Origin: Hydrogenothermus marinus
GTDB lineage: Bacteria > Aquificota > Aquificia > Aquificales > Hydrogenothermaceae
Assembly (NCBI RefSeq): GCF_003688665.1
Contig: NZ_REFO01000010.1
Coordinates: 124,001 to 188,000 of the forward strand
Length of the DNA stretch: 64,000 bases
Direction of reading: 5' to 3'
Part shown: positions 30,315 to 38,759 of the stretch, in pieces
How positions within the stretch are numbered: the stretch's first letter is position 1
How the letters are laid out: each line of letters begins with the position of its first letter
Made by a program: the position numbers and the translations under genes
The notes under the pieces: model-generated
Told to the model about the DNA's origin: nothing
The model's database searches: none
The model's input: the letters and a program-made list of their open reading frames with translations, nothing else

Positions 30315-31083
30315 TTTGTCTTTTACTTCTTATTATTAAAATTATAATTCCTGCTAGAACCATTCCAAGAGTTATTATCTGATTCCATGTTAGATTAATA
30401 TATGGAACTGGTGGTGTAACGCCTCTCCAAAATTCTAAAAGAAATCTTTCAAATCCATAAAATATTAAATAAAGTGCAAAAATCTGTCCATCAAATTTTT
30501 TATTTCTATAAAATAAAAACAATATTCCAAATATGATAAAATTTCCTATAGCTTCTGCAGGTTGAGTTGGATATAAAGCTATACCTGGTGGTGCTACTGT
30601 ATCAGGATGATTAGGAAATTTTATAGCTAAATCTTTAAAAATCGAATCATCAGGAACAGGTTTACCATAACAACAACCTGCACATGTACATCCTAATCTT
30701 CCAAAAGCATGTCCTATTATTATAGAAATTCCTGCTATATCACCTGCTTTCCATATAGGTATGTTATATTTTTTTATAAAAATTAAAGCAGTTATAATAC
30801 CTCCTATAAATCCACCGAACCAGTCTATACCACCTTTCCAAATAGCAATATAATCTAAAAAAGATTTCATCTGGTCATGATGCTCAATTACATAAGCAAT
30901 TCTTGCTCCTATTAATCCACCAATAACTGCAAATATAATAATATTTTCAACCTTTTTTGTATCTAAATTTTCTCTTTTTGCAAAATAAATAGCAGTAATA
31001 TAAGAAGCTATTAATCCAAGAGCAACAAGAACTCCATATGTATGAACTGTAAAATCACCTATTTTTATTAAATCAGGAAACAT
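30301..31083 (-). CDS. lgt: Prolipoprotein diacylglyceryl transferase
   Basis: This 260-residue inner-membrane enzyme with seven or so helices moves diacylglycerol from phosphatidylglycerol to the lipobox Cys of prolipoproteins. Visible are IGDFTVHTYGVLVALG, GGLIGARIAYVI (conserved Arg) and HAFGRLGCTCAGCCYG, the Cys-rich form of the GRxGN signature seen in many deep-branching bacteria. YPTQPAEAIGNF and DGQIFALYLIFYGFERFLLEFWRG follow. It would process lipoproteins such as PelC in this window. AAGG lies about 8 nt before the ATG; def ends 3 nt upstream. Confidence 0.95.
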   Translation of the reverse strand: MFPDLIKIGDFTVHTYGVLVALGLIASYITAIYFAKRENLDTKKVENIIIFAVIGGLIGARIAYVIEHHDQMKSFLDYIAIWKGGIDWFGGFIGGIITALIFIKKYNIPIWKAGDIAGISIIIGHAFGRLGCTCAGCCYGKPVPDDSIFKDLAIKFPNHPDTVAPPGIALYPTQPAEAIGNFIIFGILFLFYRNKKFDGQIFALYLIFYGFERFLLEFWRGVTPPVPYINLTWNQIITLGMVLAGIIILIIRSKRQIETV

Positions 31084-31086
31084 ATA

Positions 31087-31614
31087 TTAAGCCTTTGCTA
31101 ACTGTTTTTTCTGTTTCATATATTTTTCAAGAACAAGTCTTCTTTTTACAGGTGATAAATGATTTATGAAAGGAATTCCATTAATATGGTCTATTTCATG
31201 TTGTAAAACAATAGCAAGAAAATCATCTGTATCTATCTCTATATCTTCTCCTTTCTCATTTTTTGCAATTACTTTTACTCTTTTAGCTCTTGGAATTGTT
31301 ATATTTATTCCAGGAAAGCTTAAACAACCTTCTGTAGATTCTACTTCTCCTTCTTTTTCTACTATTTTAGGATTTATTAAAACAAGTTTTACCCCTTCTT
31401 CTCCTTGCTCTTCATATTTTTTTGTGTTTGTATCAATAACAATTATCTGATATGGAATACCTATCTGATTTGCTGCAAGGCCTATTCCTTCAAGCTCATA
31501 CATTTTTTCAAACATAACATCTATATATTCTTTAAGCCTTTCATCAAAAAAATCAACCTCTTTCATTTTTTGTTTTAATATCTTATCTGGCCAAGTTCTT
31601 ATTTTATAGTTCAT
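31087..31614 (-). CDS. def: Peptide deformylase
   Basis: This 175-residue metalloenzyme removes the N-formyl group from new proteins. The three motifs are present: GIGLAANQIG (GxGLAAxQ), EGCLSFPG (EGCLS, metal Cys) and VLQHEIDHINGI (HExDH, metal His). The start is set at the ATG at 31614, which has AAGGTGA 6 nt upstream; the frame runs 3 codons further to a GTG within that site. Def is followed by lgt after 3 nt. Confidence 0.95.
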   Translation of the reverse strand: MNYKIRTWPDKILKQKMKEVDFFDERLKEYIDVMFEKMYELEGIGLAANQIGIPYQIIVIDTNTKKYEEQGEEGVKLVLINPKIVEKEGEVESTEGCLSFPGINITIPRAKRVKVIAKNEKGEDIEIDTDDFLAIVLQHEIDHINGIPFINHLSPVKRRLVLEKYMKQKKQLAKA

Positions 31615-31710
31615 TTTTTTCACCTTAAATCAAATAATTTATTTAAATTATATGCTATTTTGTCAGATAATAAACCATTTTGTCAAATTTTTTTTTATAT
31701 CTTGGATAGT

Positions 31711-32157
31711 TTATTTAGCGTTTTTCTTTATATCTGTAAGAATTTTTGTTATCTGATTTACCATATCTGGAGATACATAATTTAAAACTTCTCCTGCAGA
31801 TCTTTCTTTCATATTAAAAATTATATAAGCGGCCTTTTTAGGATCTTCCATATTTGATATTTTCTGACCTGCAAGCTCAGGCTCCATTTTTTCAAAAACT
31901 TTTGCAAGTTTTTTATATCTTTCATCTTCTACTTCTTTTACATATTTTTCAAACTCTTTTCTTTCTTTCTCTAATTTAGACTTTTCTTCTTCTATTTTTT
32001 TTAAAATTTCTTCATTTCTTTTGATTAAATTTTGAACTTCAGTTCTTAATTTTTCTAATTTTTTTATCTCTTTATCTATTTCTTTTTTTTCAGGTTGACT
32101 ATAAGAAACCCCAAATATAAAAATATTAATAAATAAACTTACGATTAAAAATCTCAT
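31711..32157 (-). CDS. MotE-like flagellar motor-associated protein (MgtE N-terminal-like domain)
   Basis: This 148-residue exported protein has a signal peptide or anchor (MRFLIVSLFINIFIFGVSYS), a long charged coiled coil (about 28-90), and a C-terminal MgtE_N-like domain (LAKVFEKMEPELAGQKISNMEDPKKAAYIIFNM). This is the layout of MotE, a periplasmic chaperone of the flagellar stator protein MotC. Its location next to a FliJ-like gene supports a flagellar role. The ATG at 32157 was chosen because it begins the signal peptide; the frame is open 30 codons further upstream, inside fliJ. It overlaps fliJ by 32 nt. Confidence 0.65.
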   Translation of the reverse strand: MRFLIVSLFINIFIFGVSYSQPEKKEIDKEIKKLEKLRTEVQNLIKRNEEILKKIEEEKSKLEKERKEFEKYVKEVEDERYKKLAKVFEKMEPELAGQKISNMEDPKKAAYIIFNMKERSAGEVLNYVSPDMVNQITKILTDIKKNAK

Positions 32158-32536
32158 CAGTAAGTTGAACTTGTTTTTGTAGCTCTTTTCTTTGTTTTTG
32201 TTTTTTAATCTTGTCAGAATATTTCTCAATTGCTTTTTTCTCTCCAAGGATATATTTCATCTCATCTTTTATTTTATCAATCTTTTCCTTTAAATTTTCT
32301 ATTTTATTTAGATTCTTTTTTTTCTCTTTAAGTAAAGATTGTATATAATTATCTAAAGCCAATAATTCAATTACATTATTATATTTAGTTTTATCTATGC
32401 TTTTAATATACTTTTCTATTTCCTTATTTCTATTTTCGTAAAATGCTATTTCTTCATTTAATAAAAAAATCTCTTTTTGTAATACCTTTAACTGATTTTC
32501 TTTTGCTTTTTTTACCTTATCAATTATTTTTTCCAT
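32126..32536 (-). CDS. fliJ: FliJ-like flagellar export coiled-coil protein
   Basis: This 136-residue protein is almost entirely a K/E/I-rich two-stranded coiled coil without a signal peptide. Size, helix pattern and a partner MgtE_N/MotE-type gene match FliJ, the stalk component of the flagellar type III export ATPase. FliJ proteins have weak sequence signatures, so the name rests on context. No other flagellar genes lie in the window. Its ATG overlaps the ygfZ stop by 17 nt. Confidence 0.55.
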   Translation of the reverse strand: MEKIIDKVKKAKENQLKVLQKEIFLLNEEIAFYENRNKEIEKYIKSIDKTKYNNVIELLALDNYIQSLLKEKKKNLNKIENLKEKIDKIKDEMKYILGEKKAIEKYSDKIKKQKQRKELQKQVQLTDEIFNRKFIY

Positions 32537-33440
32537 TTAAATTACACTCTTCCACTAGTTTTATTTTATTTCCATTTTCTGTTTTAAACTCTTTTTCGGA
32601 AAGTTTTGCTTTTAAAATATATCCTAATGCTACATTTTCTAAAGGTGAAATGGAAGTTATTTCTCCAACTTTTTTATCTTCTATAAATATCTTTTCTCCT
32701 TCTTTTAAATTTCCTTCAAAAGTAAATTTTGCAGTTGTTCTTGGTGGATTTCCTCTATAATGGACCCTTGCAACAACTTCTTGTCCTATATAACAGCCTT
32801 TAGTTAAACTTACTGCATATGGGAAAATAGGACTTTCATTTGGCAAATATCCTTCTTTAAGTTCTTTCTTTATCTTTGGTATGCAGTTCTTGATTCTCTC
32901 GTTTTCAAACTCTTCATTTGATATTTTATCTTTTTCATCTAAAAGATTTAATACTTGTTCTATATTCCCAAAAACATCAAATCCTATATTACCTGTTCTT
33001 AAAAAGTTTTTAGCTATTATAAGTCCATCTAAAAGTTTAAACTGAAAGTTTTGTAAGCTTATATCAAAATTTTTCTTTATAAACTCTTCAGAATCTTTAC
33101 CAAAAATATGAATATGCTTATAGTTTGGTGTTAAATCTTCAAAAAACACCTGCATAGAAAGTTTTAGTTTATTAAACTCTTCAATAATTTCAGATGCTTT
33201 TCCTTCAGTGTCTAAAATAAAAAAATCTCCAAGATTAAACACAAAAAAGTCTTGCGTAGGATAACCTTTTCCATTAAGTCTTAAATTATAATTAAAAAAC
33301 CCTTCTTTTAATCCATTTATATCATTTGTTAAAAGATTGTGTAAAAAGGCTTTATGTTCTTCAGCTATTCCTTTTATTACAAGTTTGCTTTTTTTACCAT
33401 AAACTTTTATTTTATACCTATCTAAAATTATCCACTTCAT
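32520..33440 (-). CDS. ygfZ: YgfZ/GcvT-family folate-binding iron-sulfur maintenance protein
   Basis: This 306-residue protein contains the diagnostic KGCYIGQEVVARVHYRG motif with the invariant Cys, plus an N-terminal GcvT-like fold (LHNLLTNDINGL). YgfZ/IBA57 proteins use folate to help repair or assemble 4Fe-4S clusters. This cell has much need of them: class I fumarase, 2-oxoglutarate:ferredoxin oxidoreductase and ferredoxin are nearby. The ATG at 33440 was chosen because GGAG lies 6 nt upstream. It is divergent from mdh, and its upstream region holds the mdh operator. Confidence 0.85.
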   Translation of the reverse strand: MKWIILDRYKIKVYGKKSKLVIKGIAEEHKAFLHNLLTNDINGLKEGFFNYNLRLNGKGYPTQDFFVFNLGDFFILDTEGKASEIIEEFNKLKLSMQVFFEDLTPNYKHIHIFGKDSEEFIKKNFDISLQNFQFKLLDGLIIAKNFLRTGNIGFDVFGNIEQVLNLLDEKDKISNEEFENERIKNCIPKIKKELKEGYLPNESPIFPYAVSLTKGCYIGQEVVARVHYRGNPPRTTAKFTFEGNLKEGEKIFIEDKKVGEITSISPLENVALGYILKAKLSEKEFKTENGNKIKLVEECNLNGKNN

Positions 33441-33457
33441 TTTCATCTCCATTAAAA

Positions 33458-33497
33458 TCAAACAGTGTTTGACAAATTTTTTTATTAATTATAGACT
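33458..33497 (+). promoter_or_regulatory. mdh promoter with TCAAAC-AGT-GTTTGA inverted repeat
   Basis: A perfect 6+3+6 inverted repeat at 33458-33472 overlaps a consensus -35 TTGACA at 33469-33474. TAGACT at 33492-33497 after a 17-bp spacer is the likely -10. The repeat also lies just in front of the divergent ygfZ start, so it could act on both genes. It matches the repeats at the aclB and korA promoters in core and spacing. Confidence 0.6.
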
Positions 33498-33546
33498 AAT
33501 TTATTGTATATAAAGTATGATTTAAAACAAATTACGGAGGATTCTT

Positions 33547-34536
33547 ATGTCTAAACCTATAGTATCTGTTGTTGGAGCAGGAAATGTAGGGGAACATGTG
33601 GCAAATATCCTTGCTATAAATGGTATAGCAGATGTAAGAATGTTTGACCTTGCAAGAAAAACAGAAAATAAAGTTTTTGAAGTAGTAAAAGGAAAGGCAT
33701 TAGATATAAAACAGATGGCTATTTCTCTTGGAAAAGATGTAAATGTTGAAGGTTTTACTGTAACTCCTGAAGGTGAAGGATATGAAGCTTTAGAAGGTTC
33801 TGATATTATAGTTGTTACTGCTGGTTTTCCAAGAAGACCTGGAATGAGTAGAGATGATCTTTTATCTAAAAATGTTGGAATTATAAAAGTAATATCAGAA
33901 AGAATTAAACAGTATGCTCCAAATTCAATAGTAATTGTAGTATCAAATCCTGTAGATGTTATGACTTATGCAGCTTTTAAACTTACTGGATTTGAAAAAA
34001 ATAGAGTTTTAGGAATGGCAGGTGTTTTAGATACTGCAAGATTTAAAACATTCTTAGCAGAAGAACTAAATGTTTCTGTTAAAAGTATAAATGCTTATGT
34101 TTTAGGTGGCCATGGCGATGATATGGTACCTGTTTTAACAGCATCAAATGTGGCAGGAATTCCTTTAACTGATTTAATAGAACAAGATAGATTAAATGAG
34201 ATAGTAGAAAGAACAAAATTTGGTGGTGGAGAAATTGTTAACTTAATGGGTACATCTGCATATCATGCTCCAGGTTCATCTGCTGCTTATATGGTAGAGG
34301 CTATATTAAAGGATAGAAAAGAAATAATGCCTTGTTCTGTATATCTTGAAGACGATGATGCGAAATATTATGAAGCAGATGATATTTATATAGGAGTGCC
34401 AGCAAAACTTGGTAAAAATGGAGTAGAATCTATAGAAAAAATACCTTTAAGTGAAGAAGAAAGAGAGAACTGGAAAAAATCTGTAGAATCTGTAAAAGCT
34501 GGCATTAATAGAATAAAAGAATTAAATTTAATTTAA
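33547..34536 (+). CDS. mdh: Malate dehydrogenase
   Basis: This 329-residue NAD(P)-dependent malate dehydrogenase is of the LDH-like family. VSVVGAGNVGEHVA (residues 6-19) is the Rossmann motif. Arg residues in GFPRRPGMSRDDLL bind the dicarboxylate, VVSNPVDVMTY and GHGDDMVP carry the catalytic contacts and His. In the rTCA direction it reduces oxaloacetate from AclAB to malate. It is the first gene of the mdh-fum-fum-DUF488-sucC-sucD run, with GGAGG 8 nt before the ATG, and is driven by a promoter with the shared inverted repeat. Confidence 0.95.
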   Translation: MSKPIVSVVGAGNVGEHVANILAINGIADVRMFDLARKTENKVFEVVKGKALDIKQMAISLGKDVNVEGFTVTPEGEGYEALEGSDIIVVTAGFPRRPGMSRDDLLSKNVGIIKVISERIKQYAPNSIVIVVSNPVDVMTYAAFKLTGFEKNRVLGMAGVLDTARFKTFLAEELNVSVKSINAYVLGGHGDDMVPVLTASNVAGIPLTDLIEQDRLNEIVERTKFGGGEIVNLMGTSAYHAPGSSAAYMVEAILKDRKEIMPCSVYLEDDDAKYYEADDIYIGVPAKLGKNGVESIEKIPLSEEERENWKKSVESVKAGINRIKELNLI

Positions 34537-34546
34537 GGGTGTAAAA

Positions 34547-35395
34547 ATGGTTAGAGAAATACATGCAAATGAGATTAAAGAAATAGTTAAAAGCTTAGTA
34601 ATAGATGCAGAATATTTTCTTCCTTCTGATTTTTTAACTGCAATAGAAAAATCTATTGAAAAAGAAGAATCAGAAATGGGAAAAGAGATATTAAAAACAA
34701 TCCTTGATAATGCAAAAGTAGCTGCAGACGAAGAAGTTGCTTATTGTCAGGATACAGGATATCCAGTATTTTTTGTAGATATTGGCCAAGATGTTCATAT
34801 AGTAGGTGGAAATATTACAGATGCTATTAATGAAGCAGTTAGAGAAGCTACAAAAGAAGGATATTTAAGAGCATCTTTAGCTTATGATCCTATAATAGAT
34901 AGAAAAAATACAGGAGATAATACTCCAGCTTTAATTTATTACAATATTGTTCCTGGAGACAAAATTAAAATAAAATTTGCTGCAAAAGGTGGTGGATCAG
35001 AAAATCAAAGTAAACAGAAGATGTTAAAGCCATCTGATGGTTGGGAAGGTGTAAAAGAATTTATTTTATGTGCAGTTGCAAATGCAGGACCAAATGCATG
35101 TCCTCCTTTTACAGTTGGAGTTGGAATAGGAGGTACTTTTGATTATTCAGCAGTTCTTGCAAAAAAAGCATTGTTTAGACATATAGGTGAAAGACATCCA
35201 GATCCAAGGATTGCTAAATTAGAAGAAGAATTAATAGAAGAGGCTAATAAACTTGGTGTAGGACCCTTAGGATTTGGTGGTTCAACTACTGCAGTTGATG
35301 TAAAAATAGAAGTAGCACCTGTACATATAGCTTCTTTACCTGTTGCTGTAAATATTCAATGCCATGCAGCAAGACATAAAGAAATAGAAATATAA
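34547..35395 (+). CDS. Class I fumarate hydratase, alpha (Fe-S) subunit
   Basis: This 282-residue subunit of the two-component, 4Fe-4S, oxygen-sensitive fumarase interconverts malate and fumarate. The cluster cysteines are visible in [21 protein letters not shown] and [30 protein letters not shown] is the conserved substrate loop. It lies 10 nt after mdh and 14 nt before the beta subunit. In this cell it dehydrates malate to fumarate for the rTCA cycle. Confidence 0.95.
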   Translation: MVREIHANEIKEIVKSLVIDAEYFLPSDFLTAIEKSIEKEESEMGKEILKTILDNAKVAADEEVAYCQDTGYPVFFVDIGQDVHIVGGNITDAINEAVREATKEGYLRASLAYDPIIDRKNTGDNTPALIYYNIVPGDKIKIKFAAKGGGSENQSKQKMLKPSDGWEGVKEFILCAVANAGPNACPPFTVGVGIGGTFDYSAVLAKKALFRHIGERHPDPRIAKLEEELIEEANKLGVGPLGFGGSTTAVDVKIEVAPVHIASLPVAVNIQCHAARHKEIEI

Positions 35396-35409
35396 AAAGA
35401 GGAAAGGAA

Positions 35410-35985
35410 ATGAGTGAAGTAAAAAGAATTACAACACCTTTAACAGATGAAATAATAGAAAGTTTAAAAGTTGGAGATAGGGTTTTACTAAATGGAGTAG
35501 TTTATACTGCAAGAGATGCTGCTCATAAAAGAATGCTTGAAGAGTTTGAAAAAACTGGGAAATTCCCTTTTGATATAAAAGGGCAAGTAATTTATTATGT
35601 AGGACCTACTCCTCCAAAGCCTGGCCAAGTTATAGGTTCAGCAGGACCAACAACTGCATATAGAATGGATAAATATACTCCAAAATTACATGAACTTGGA
35701 TTAAAAGCAACTATTGGTAAAGGATGGAGAGGACCTGAAGTAAAAGAAGCTTTAAAAAGATATAAAGCAGTTTATTTTGCTGCATATGGAGGAACAGCAG
35801 CACTTCTTTCAAAACATATTACATCTGCAGAAATTATAGCTTATGAAGATTTAGGACCAGAAGCTATAAGAAAACTAACTTTTAAAGATTTTCCAGTTAT
35901 TGTTGCAAATGATATTTACGGCGGAGATATTTTCCAAGAGGGACAATCAAAATACAGGAAATTAGACCTTAACTGCCAACTATAA
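35410..35985 (+). CDS. Class I fumarate hydratase, beta subunit
   Basis: This 191-residue partner of the Fe-S subunit corresponds to the C-terminal domain of single-chain class I fumarases. It contains GDRVLLNGVVYTARDAAHKRM, GPTPPKPGQVIGSAGPTTAYRMD, GLKATIGKGWRGPEV and YGGTAALLSKHI, all family hallmarks. AGGAAAGG precedes the ATG. The stop directly abuts the ATG of the DUF488 gene. Confidence 0.95.
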   Translation: MSEVKRITTPLTDEIIESLKVGDRVLLNGVVYTARDAAHKRMLEEFEKTGKFPFDIKGQVIYYVGPTPPKPGQVIGSAGPTTAYRMDKYTPKLHELGLKATIGKGWRGPEVKEALKRYKAVYFAAYGGTAALLSKHITSAEIIAYEDLGPEAIRKLTFKDFPVIVANDIYGGDIFQEGQSKYRKLDLNCQL

Positions 35986-36576
35986 ATGCTATTTACCGTA
36001 GGCTATTCCTCTTTTTTTGAGGTAGAAAAGCTTATAAATAAGTTAAAGGATAATAATATTTCTATTTTAATAGATATTAGGACATTTCCATATTCTAATG
36101 CTTTTCCCCAATACAATAAAGAAAATTTAGAGAAAGTTTTTCACTATAAGTTCTTAGGAGATTATGTTGGAGGACTTAAAATAAAAAACAGAGTAAAAGA
36201 GGGAATAAATAGCTTAAAAGATTTACTTACAGATGAAAAAATAAAGAAAGGTATTAACTATCTTTATAAATTATCAAAAAATGAAAACATTGCAATAATG
36301 TGTGCAGAAAAATCCCCTTTTGATTGTCATAGATTTTTAGCAGTAGCTAGTTTATTGCATTTATATACAGATTTAGAAGTTAAAAATATTATTGAAGATA
36401 AGCTCTTTTCTTTTGAAGAAACTATAAATTGGTGGAAAGAAAAAGAAAATCTTAAATCTTTAAATTTAAATACTGAAAGATTACTAATACAAAGATTAAA
36501 TAAACTTTACAAAATAGATAATAAAAGGGAAGAAAAATTCCCTTCTAAAATAGAAACTTTAAAGTTATTTAATTAA
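35986..36576 (+). CDS. DUF488 family protein inside the rTCA operon
   Basis: This 196-residue protein matches DUF488: [17 protein letters not shown] at the start, [17 protein letters not shown], and [20 protein letters not shown] with the conserved Cys/His pair. Its biochemical role is not established. It begins at the base after the fumarase beta stop with no Shine-Dalgarno, so it depends on coupled translation. It sits 17 nt before sucC. A role in nucleic-acid or redox chemistry has been guessed for the family; nothing here decides it. Confidence 0.8.
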   Translation: MLFTVGYSSFFEVEKLINKLKDNNISILIDIRTFPYSNAFPQYNKENLEKVFHYKFLGDYVGGLKIKNRVKEGINSLKDLLTDEKIKKGINYLYKLSKNENIAIMCAEKSPFDCHRFLAVASLLHLYTDLEVKNIIEDKLFSFEETINWWKEKENLKSLNLNTERLLIQRLNKLYKIDNKREEKFPSKIETLKLFN

Positions 36577-36593
36577 AAATAGGAGGAAGTCAG

Positions 36594-37754
36594 ATGAAAG
36601 TACATGAGCATCAGGCAAAAGAGATATTTAGGAAATATGGACTTCCAGTTCCACAAGGATATCCTGCTTTTACAGTAGATGAAGCTTGCGCAGTAGCAGA
36701 AAAACTTGGTAAATTTCCAGTGGTAGTTAAAGCTCAGGTTCACGCAGGTGGAAGAGGAAAAGCAGGTGGTGTAAAAATAGCTAAAAATATAGAGGAAGTT
36801 CAAAAATATGCAGCAGAACTACTTGGTAAAACATTAGTAACTTTCCAAACAGGACCAGAAGGACTTCCTGTAAGTAGACTTTATATAGAAGAAGCAACAA
36901 ATATTGATAAAGAGTATTATGTTGCTATTACCCTTGATAGAAGTAAATCAAAACTGATAATAATGGCTTCAGCAGAAGGTGGAATGGAAATTGAAGAAGT
37001 AGCAGCTACAAAACCGGAAGCAATAATTACAGAAGAAATAGATCCATTCTTAGGTTTAAGACCTTTCCAAGCAAGAGAAATTGCATTAAAACTTGGATTT
37101 CCTAAAAATCTTATAAATAAAGTAGCATCAGTATTTTTAAAACTTTATGATGTTTATATGAAAGAAGATGCATCTATGGTAGAAATAAATCCTCTTGTTT
37201 TAACTAAAGAAGGAAACATTGTAGTTCTTGATGCAAAGGTTGATTTTGATGATAATGCATTGTTTAGACATCCAGATATTATGGAAATGGAAGATCCAAC
37301 CCAAGAATCAGAATTAGAAGTAAAAGCAAAACAGTATCATCTTAATTATATAAAACTTGATGGAAATATAGCATGTATGGTTAATGGAGCAGGTCTTGCA
37401 ATGGCAACAATGGACACAATTAAACTTGCTGGTGGAGAACCTGCAAACTTCTTAGATGTAGGTGGTTCAGCTAATGCAGAGCAGATAGCTAATGCATTTA
37501 AAATTATCTTATCTGATCCTAATGTGAAAGCAATATTTATCAATATATTTGGTGGAATTTTAAGATGTGATAGACTTGCAGAAGGAATTATTACTGCATC
37601 AAAAGAAGTAAAACCTCATGTTCCTATAGTAGTTAGAATGGAAGGTACTAATGTTGAACTTGGAAAGAAAATGCTTGAAGAAAGTGGACTTAATTTAATT
37701 ACTGCAGATACAATGTGGGAAGGTGCTGTAAAAGCAGTTGAAGCTGCAAAATAA
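36594..37754 (+). CDS. sucC: Succinyl-CoA synthetase, beta subunit
   Basis: This 386-residue ATP-grasp subunit has the standard length. [20 protein letters not shown] at the start, [20 protein letters not shown] (nucleotide binding), [32 protein letters not shown] (Mg and subunit contact) and [18 protein letters not shown] are typical. With SucD it makes succinyl-CoA from succinate in the rTCA direction. GGAGG lies 8 nt before the ATG, so it is well translated; sucD follows after 28 nt. Confidence 0.96.
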   Translation: MKVHEHQAKEIFRKYGLPVPQGYPAFTVDEACAVAEKLGKFPVVVKAQVHAGGRGKAGGVKIAKNIEEVQKYAAELLGKTLVTFQTGPEGLPVSRLYIEEATNIDKEYYVAITLDRSKSKLIIMASAEGGMEIEEVAATKPEAIITEEIDPFLGLRPFQAREIALKLGFPKNLINKVASVFLKLYDVYMKEDASMVEINPLVLTKEGNIVVLDAKVDFDDNALFRHPDIMEMEDPTQESELEVKAKQYHLNYIKLDGNIACMVNGAGLAMATMDTIKLAGGEPANFLDVGGSANAEQIANAFKIILSDPNVKAIFINIFGGILRCDRLAEGIITASKEVKPHVPIVVRMEGTNVELGKKMLEESGLNLITADTMWEGAVKAVEAAK

Positions 37755-37782
37755 TAAAGAAATAGGTTAGGAGGTAATATAA

Positions 37783-38664
37783 ATGAGTGTATTAGTAAAT
37801 AAAGATACCAAAGTAATTGTTCAAGGAATTACAGGTAGAGAAGGTTCTTTCCATGCTACTCAATGTAAAGCTTATGGTACACAAGTAGTTGGTGGAGTAA
37901 CTCCAGGAAAAGGTGGACAAGAAGTAGAAGGTATCCCAGTTTTTGATTCTGTAAAAGAAGCAGTAGATAATACTGGAGCAGATTGCTCTTTAATTTTTGT
38001 TCCTCCTCCATTTGCAGCTGATGCTATCTTAGAAGCAGTAGATGCAGGAATAAAAACAGTTATCTGTATTACAGAAGGAATTCCAGTAAATGATATGATA
38101 CCTGTTAAAAATTACATAAAAACATACTATCCAGATACAGTATTAATTGGACCTAACTGTCCAGGTGTAATTACTCCAGAAGAAGCAAAAATAGGAATAA
38201 TGCCGGGACATATATTTAAAAAAGGAAAAGTTGGGCTTGTATCAAGATCAGGAACTTTAACATATGAAGCTGCTTACCAATTAACTCAAAGAGGAATAGG
38301 ACAATCAACAGCTATTGGGATAGGTGGAGATCCTGTGCCAGGAACAGTATTTACAGACGTATTAAAATGGTTCCAAGAAGATCCAGAAACTGAAGCCATA
38401 GTTATGATTGGAGAAATTGGAGGAACAGCAGAAGAAGAAGCAGCTGAATTTATAAAACAAAATGTTACAAAACCAGTAGTAGCATACATAGCAGGGGTAA
38501 CAGCACCTCCAGGAAAAAGAATGGGACATGCAGGAGCTATTATTGCAGGTGGAAAAGGAACAGCAGAAGAAAAATATAAGGCTTTAGAGTCTGCTGGAGT
38601 TACTACAGTAAAAAATATATCAACAATAGGTGAGGTAGTAGAAGAAATATTAAATAAATCATAG
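37783..38664 (+). CDS. sucD: Succinyl-CoA synthetase, alpha subunit
   Basis: This 293-residue CoA-binding subunit carries the phosphohistidine His249 in [24 protein letters not shown] at the N-terminus, [22 protein letters not shown] and [10 protein letters not shown]. Length is normal. GGAGG precedes the ATG. The korAB promoter lies immediately downstream and I see no terminator hairpin between, so some read-through into korA is likely. Confidence 0.97.
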   Translation: MSVLVNKDTKVIVQGITGREGSFHATQCKAYGTQVVGGVTPGKGGQEVEGIPVFDSVKEAVDNTGADCSLIFVPPPFAADAILEAVDAGIKTVICITEGIPVNDMIPVKNYIKTYYPDTVLIGPNCPGVITPEEAKIGIMPGHIFKKGKVGLVSRSGTLTYEAAYQLTQRGIGQSTAIGIGGDPVPGTVFTDVLKWFQEDPETEAIVMIGEIGGTAEEEAAEFIKQNVTKPVVAYIAGVTAPPGKRMGHAGAIIAGGKGTAEEKYKALESAGVTTVKNISTIGEVVEEILNKS

Positions 38665-38672
38665 ATGAAAAA

Positions 38673-38723
38673 TTCAAACGCTGTTATATTTTATTTGACG
38701 AAATTTTCAAACAGTGTTATATT
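38673..38723 (+). promoter_or_regulatory. korAB promoter with two copies of the AAAC-N3-GTT repeat
   Basis: TTGACG (38695-38700) and TATATT (38718-38723) with a 17-bp spacer form a good promoter. Site 1, TTCAAAC-GCT-GTTATAT, lies at 38673-38689, upstream of the -35. Site 2, TTCAAAC-AGT-GTTATAT, lies at 38706-38722, over the -10. Their centres are 33 bp apart, about three helical turns. The core matches the repeats at the aclB and mdh promoters. Confidence 0.6.
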
Positions 38724-38759
38724 TTTAAGTAAGTAAATTTAAAAAAGGAGGACAAAAAG

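Noticed and set aside
31166-31450. 94-codon plus-strand ORF
   Set aside because: It is antisense to peptide deformylase, whose motifs are complete.
32443-32760. 105-codon plus-strand ORF
   Set aside because: It is antisense to fliJ and ygfZ, with Phe/Leu-rich composition typical of shadows of Lys/Glu-rich genes.
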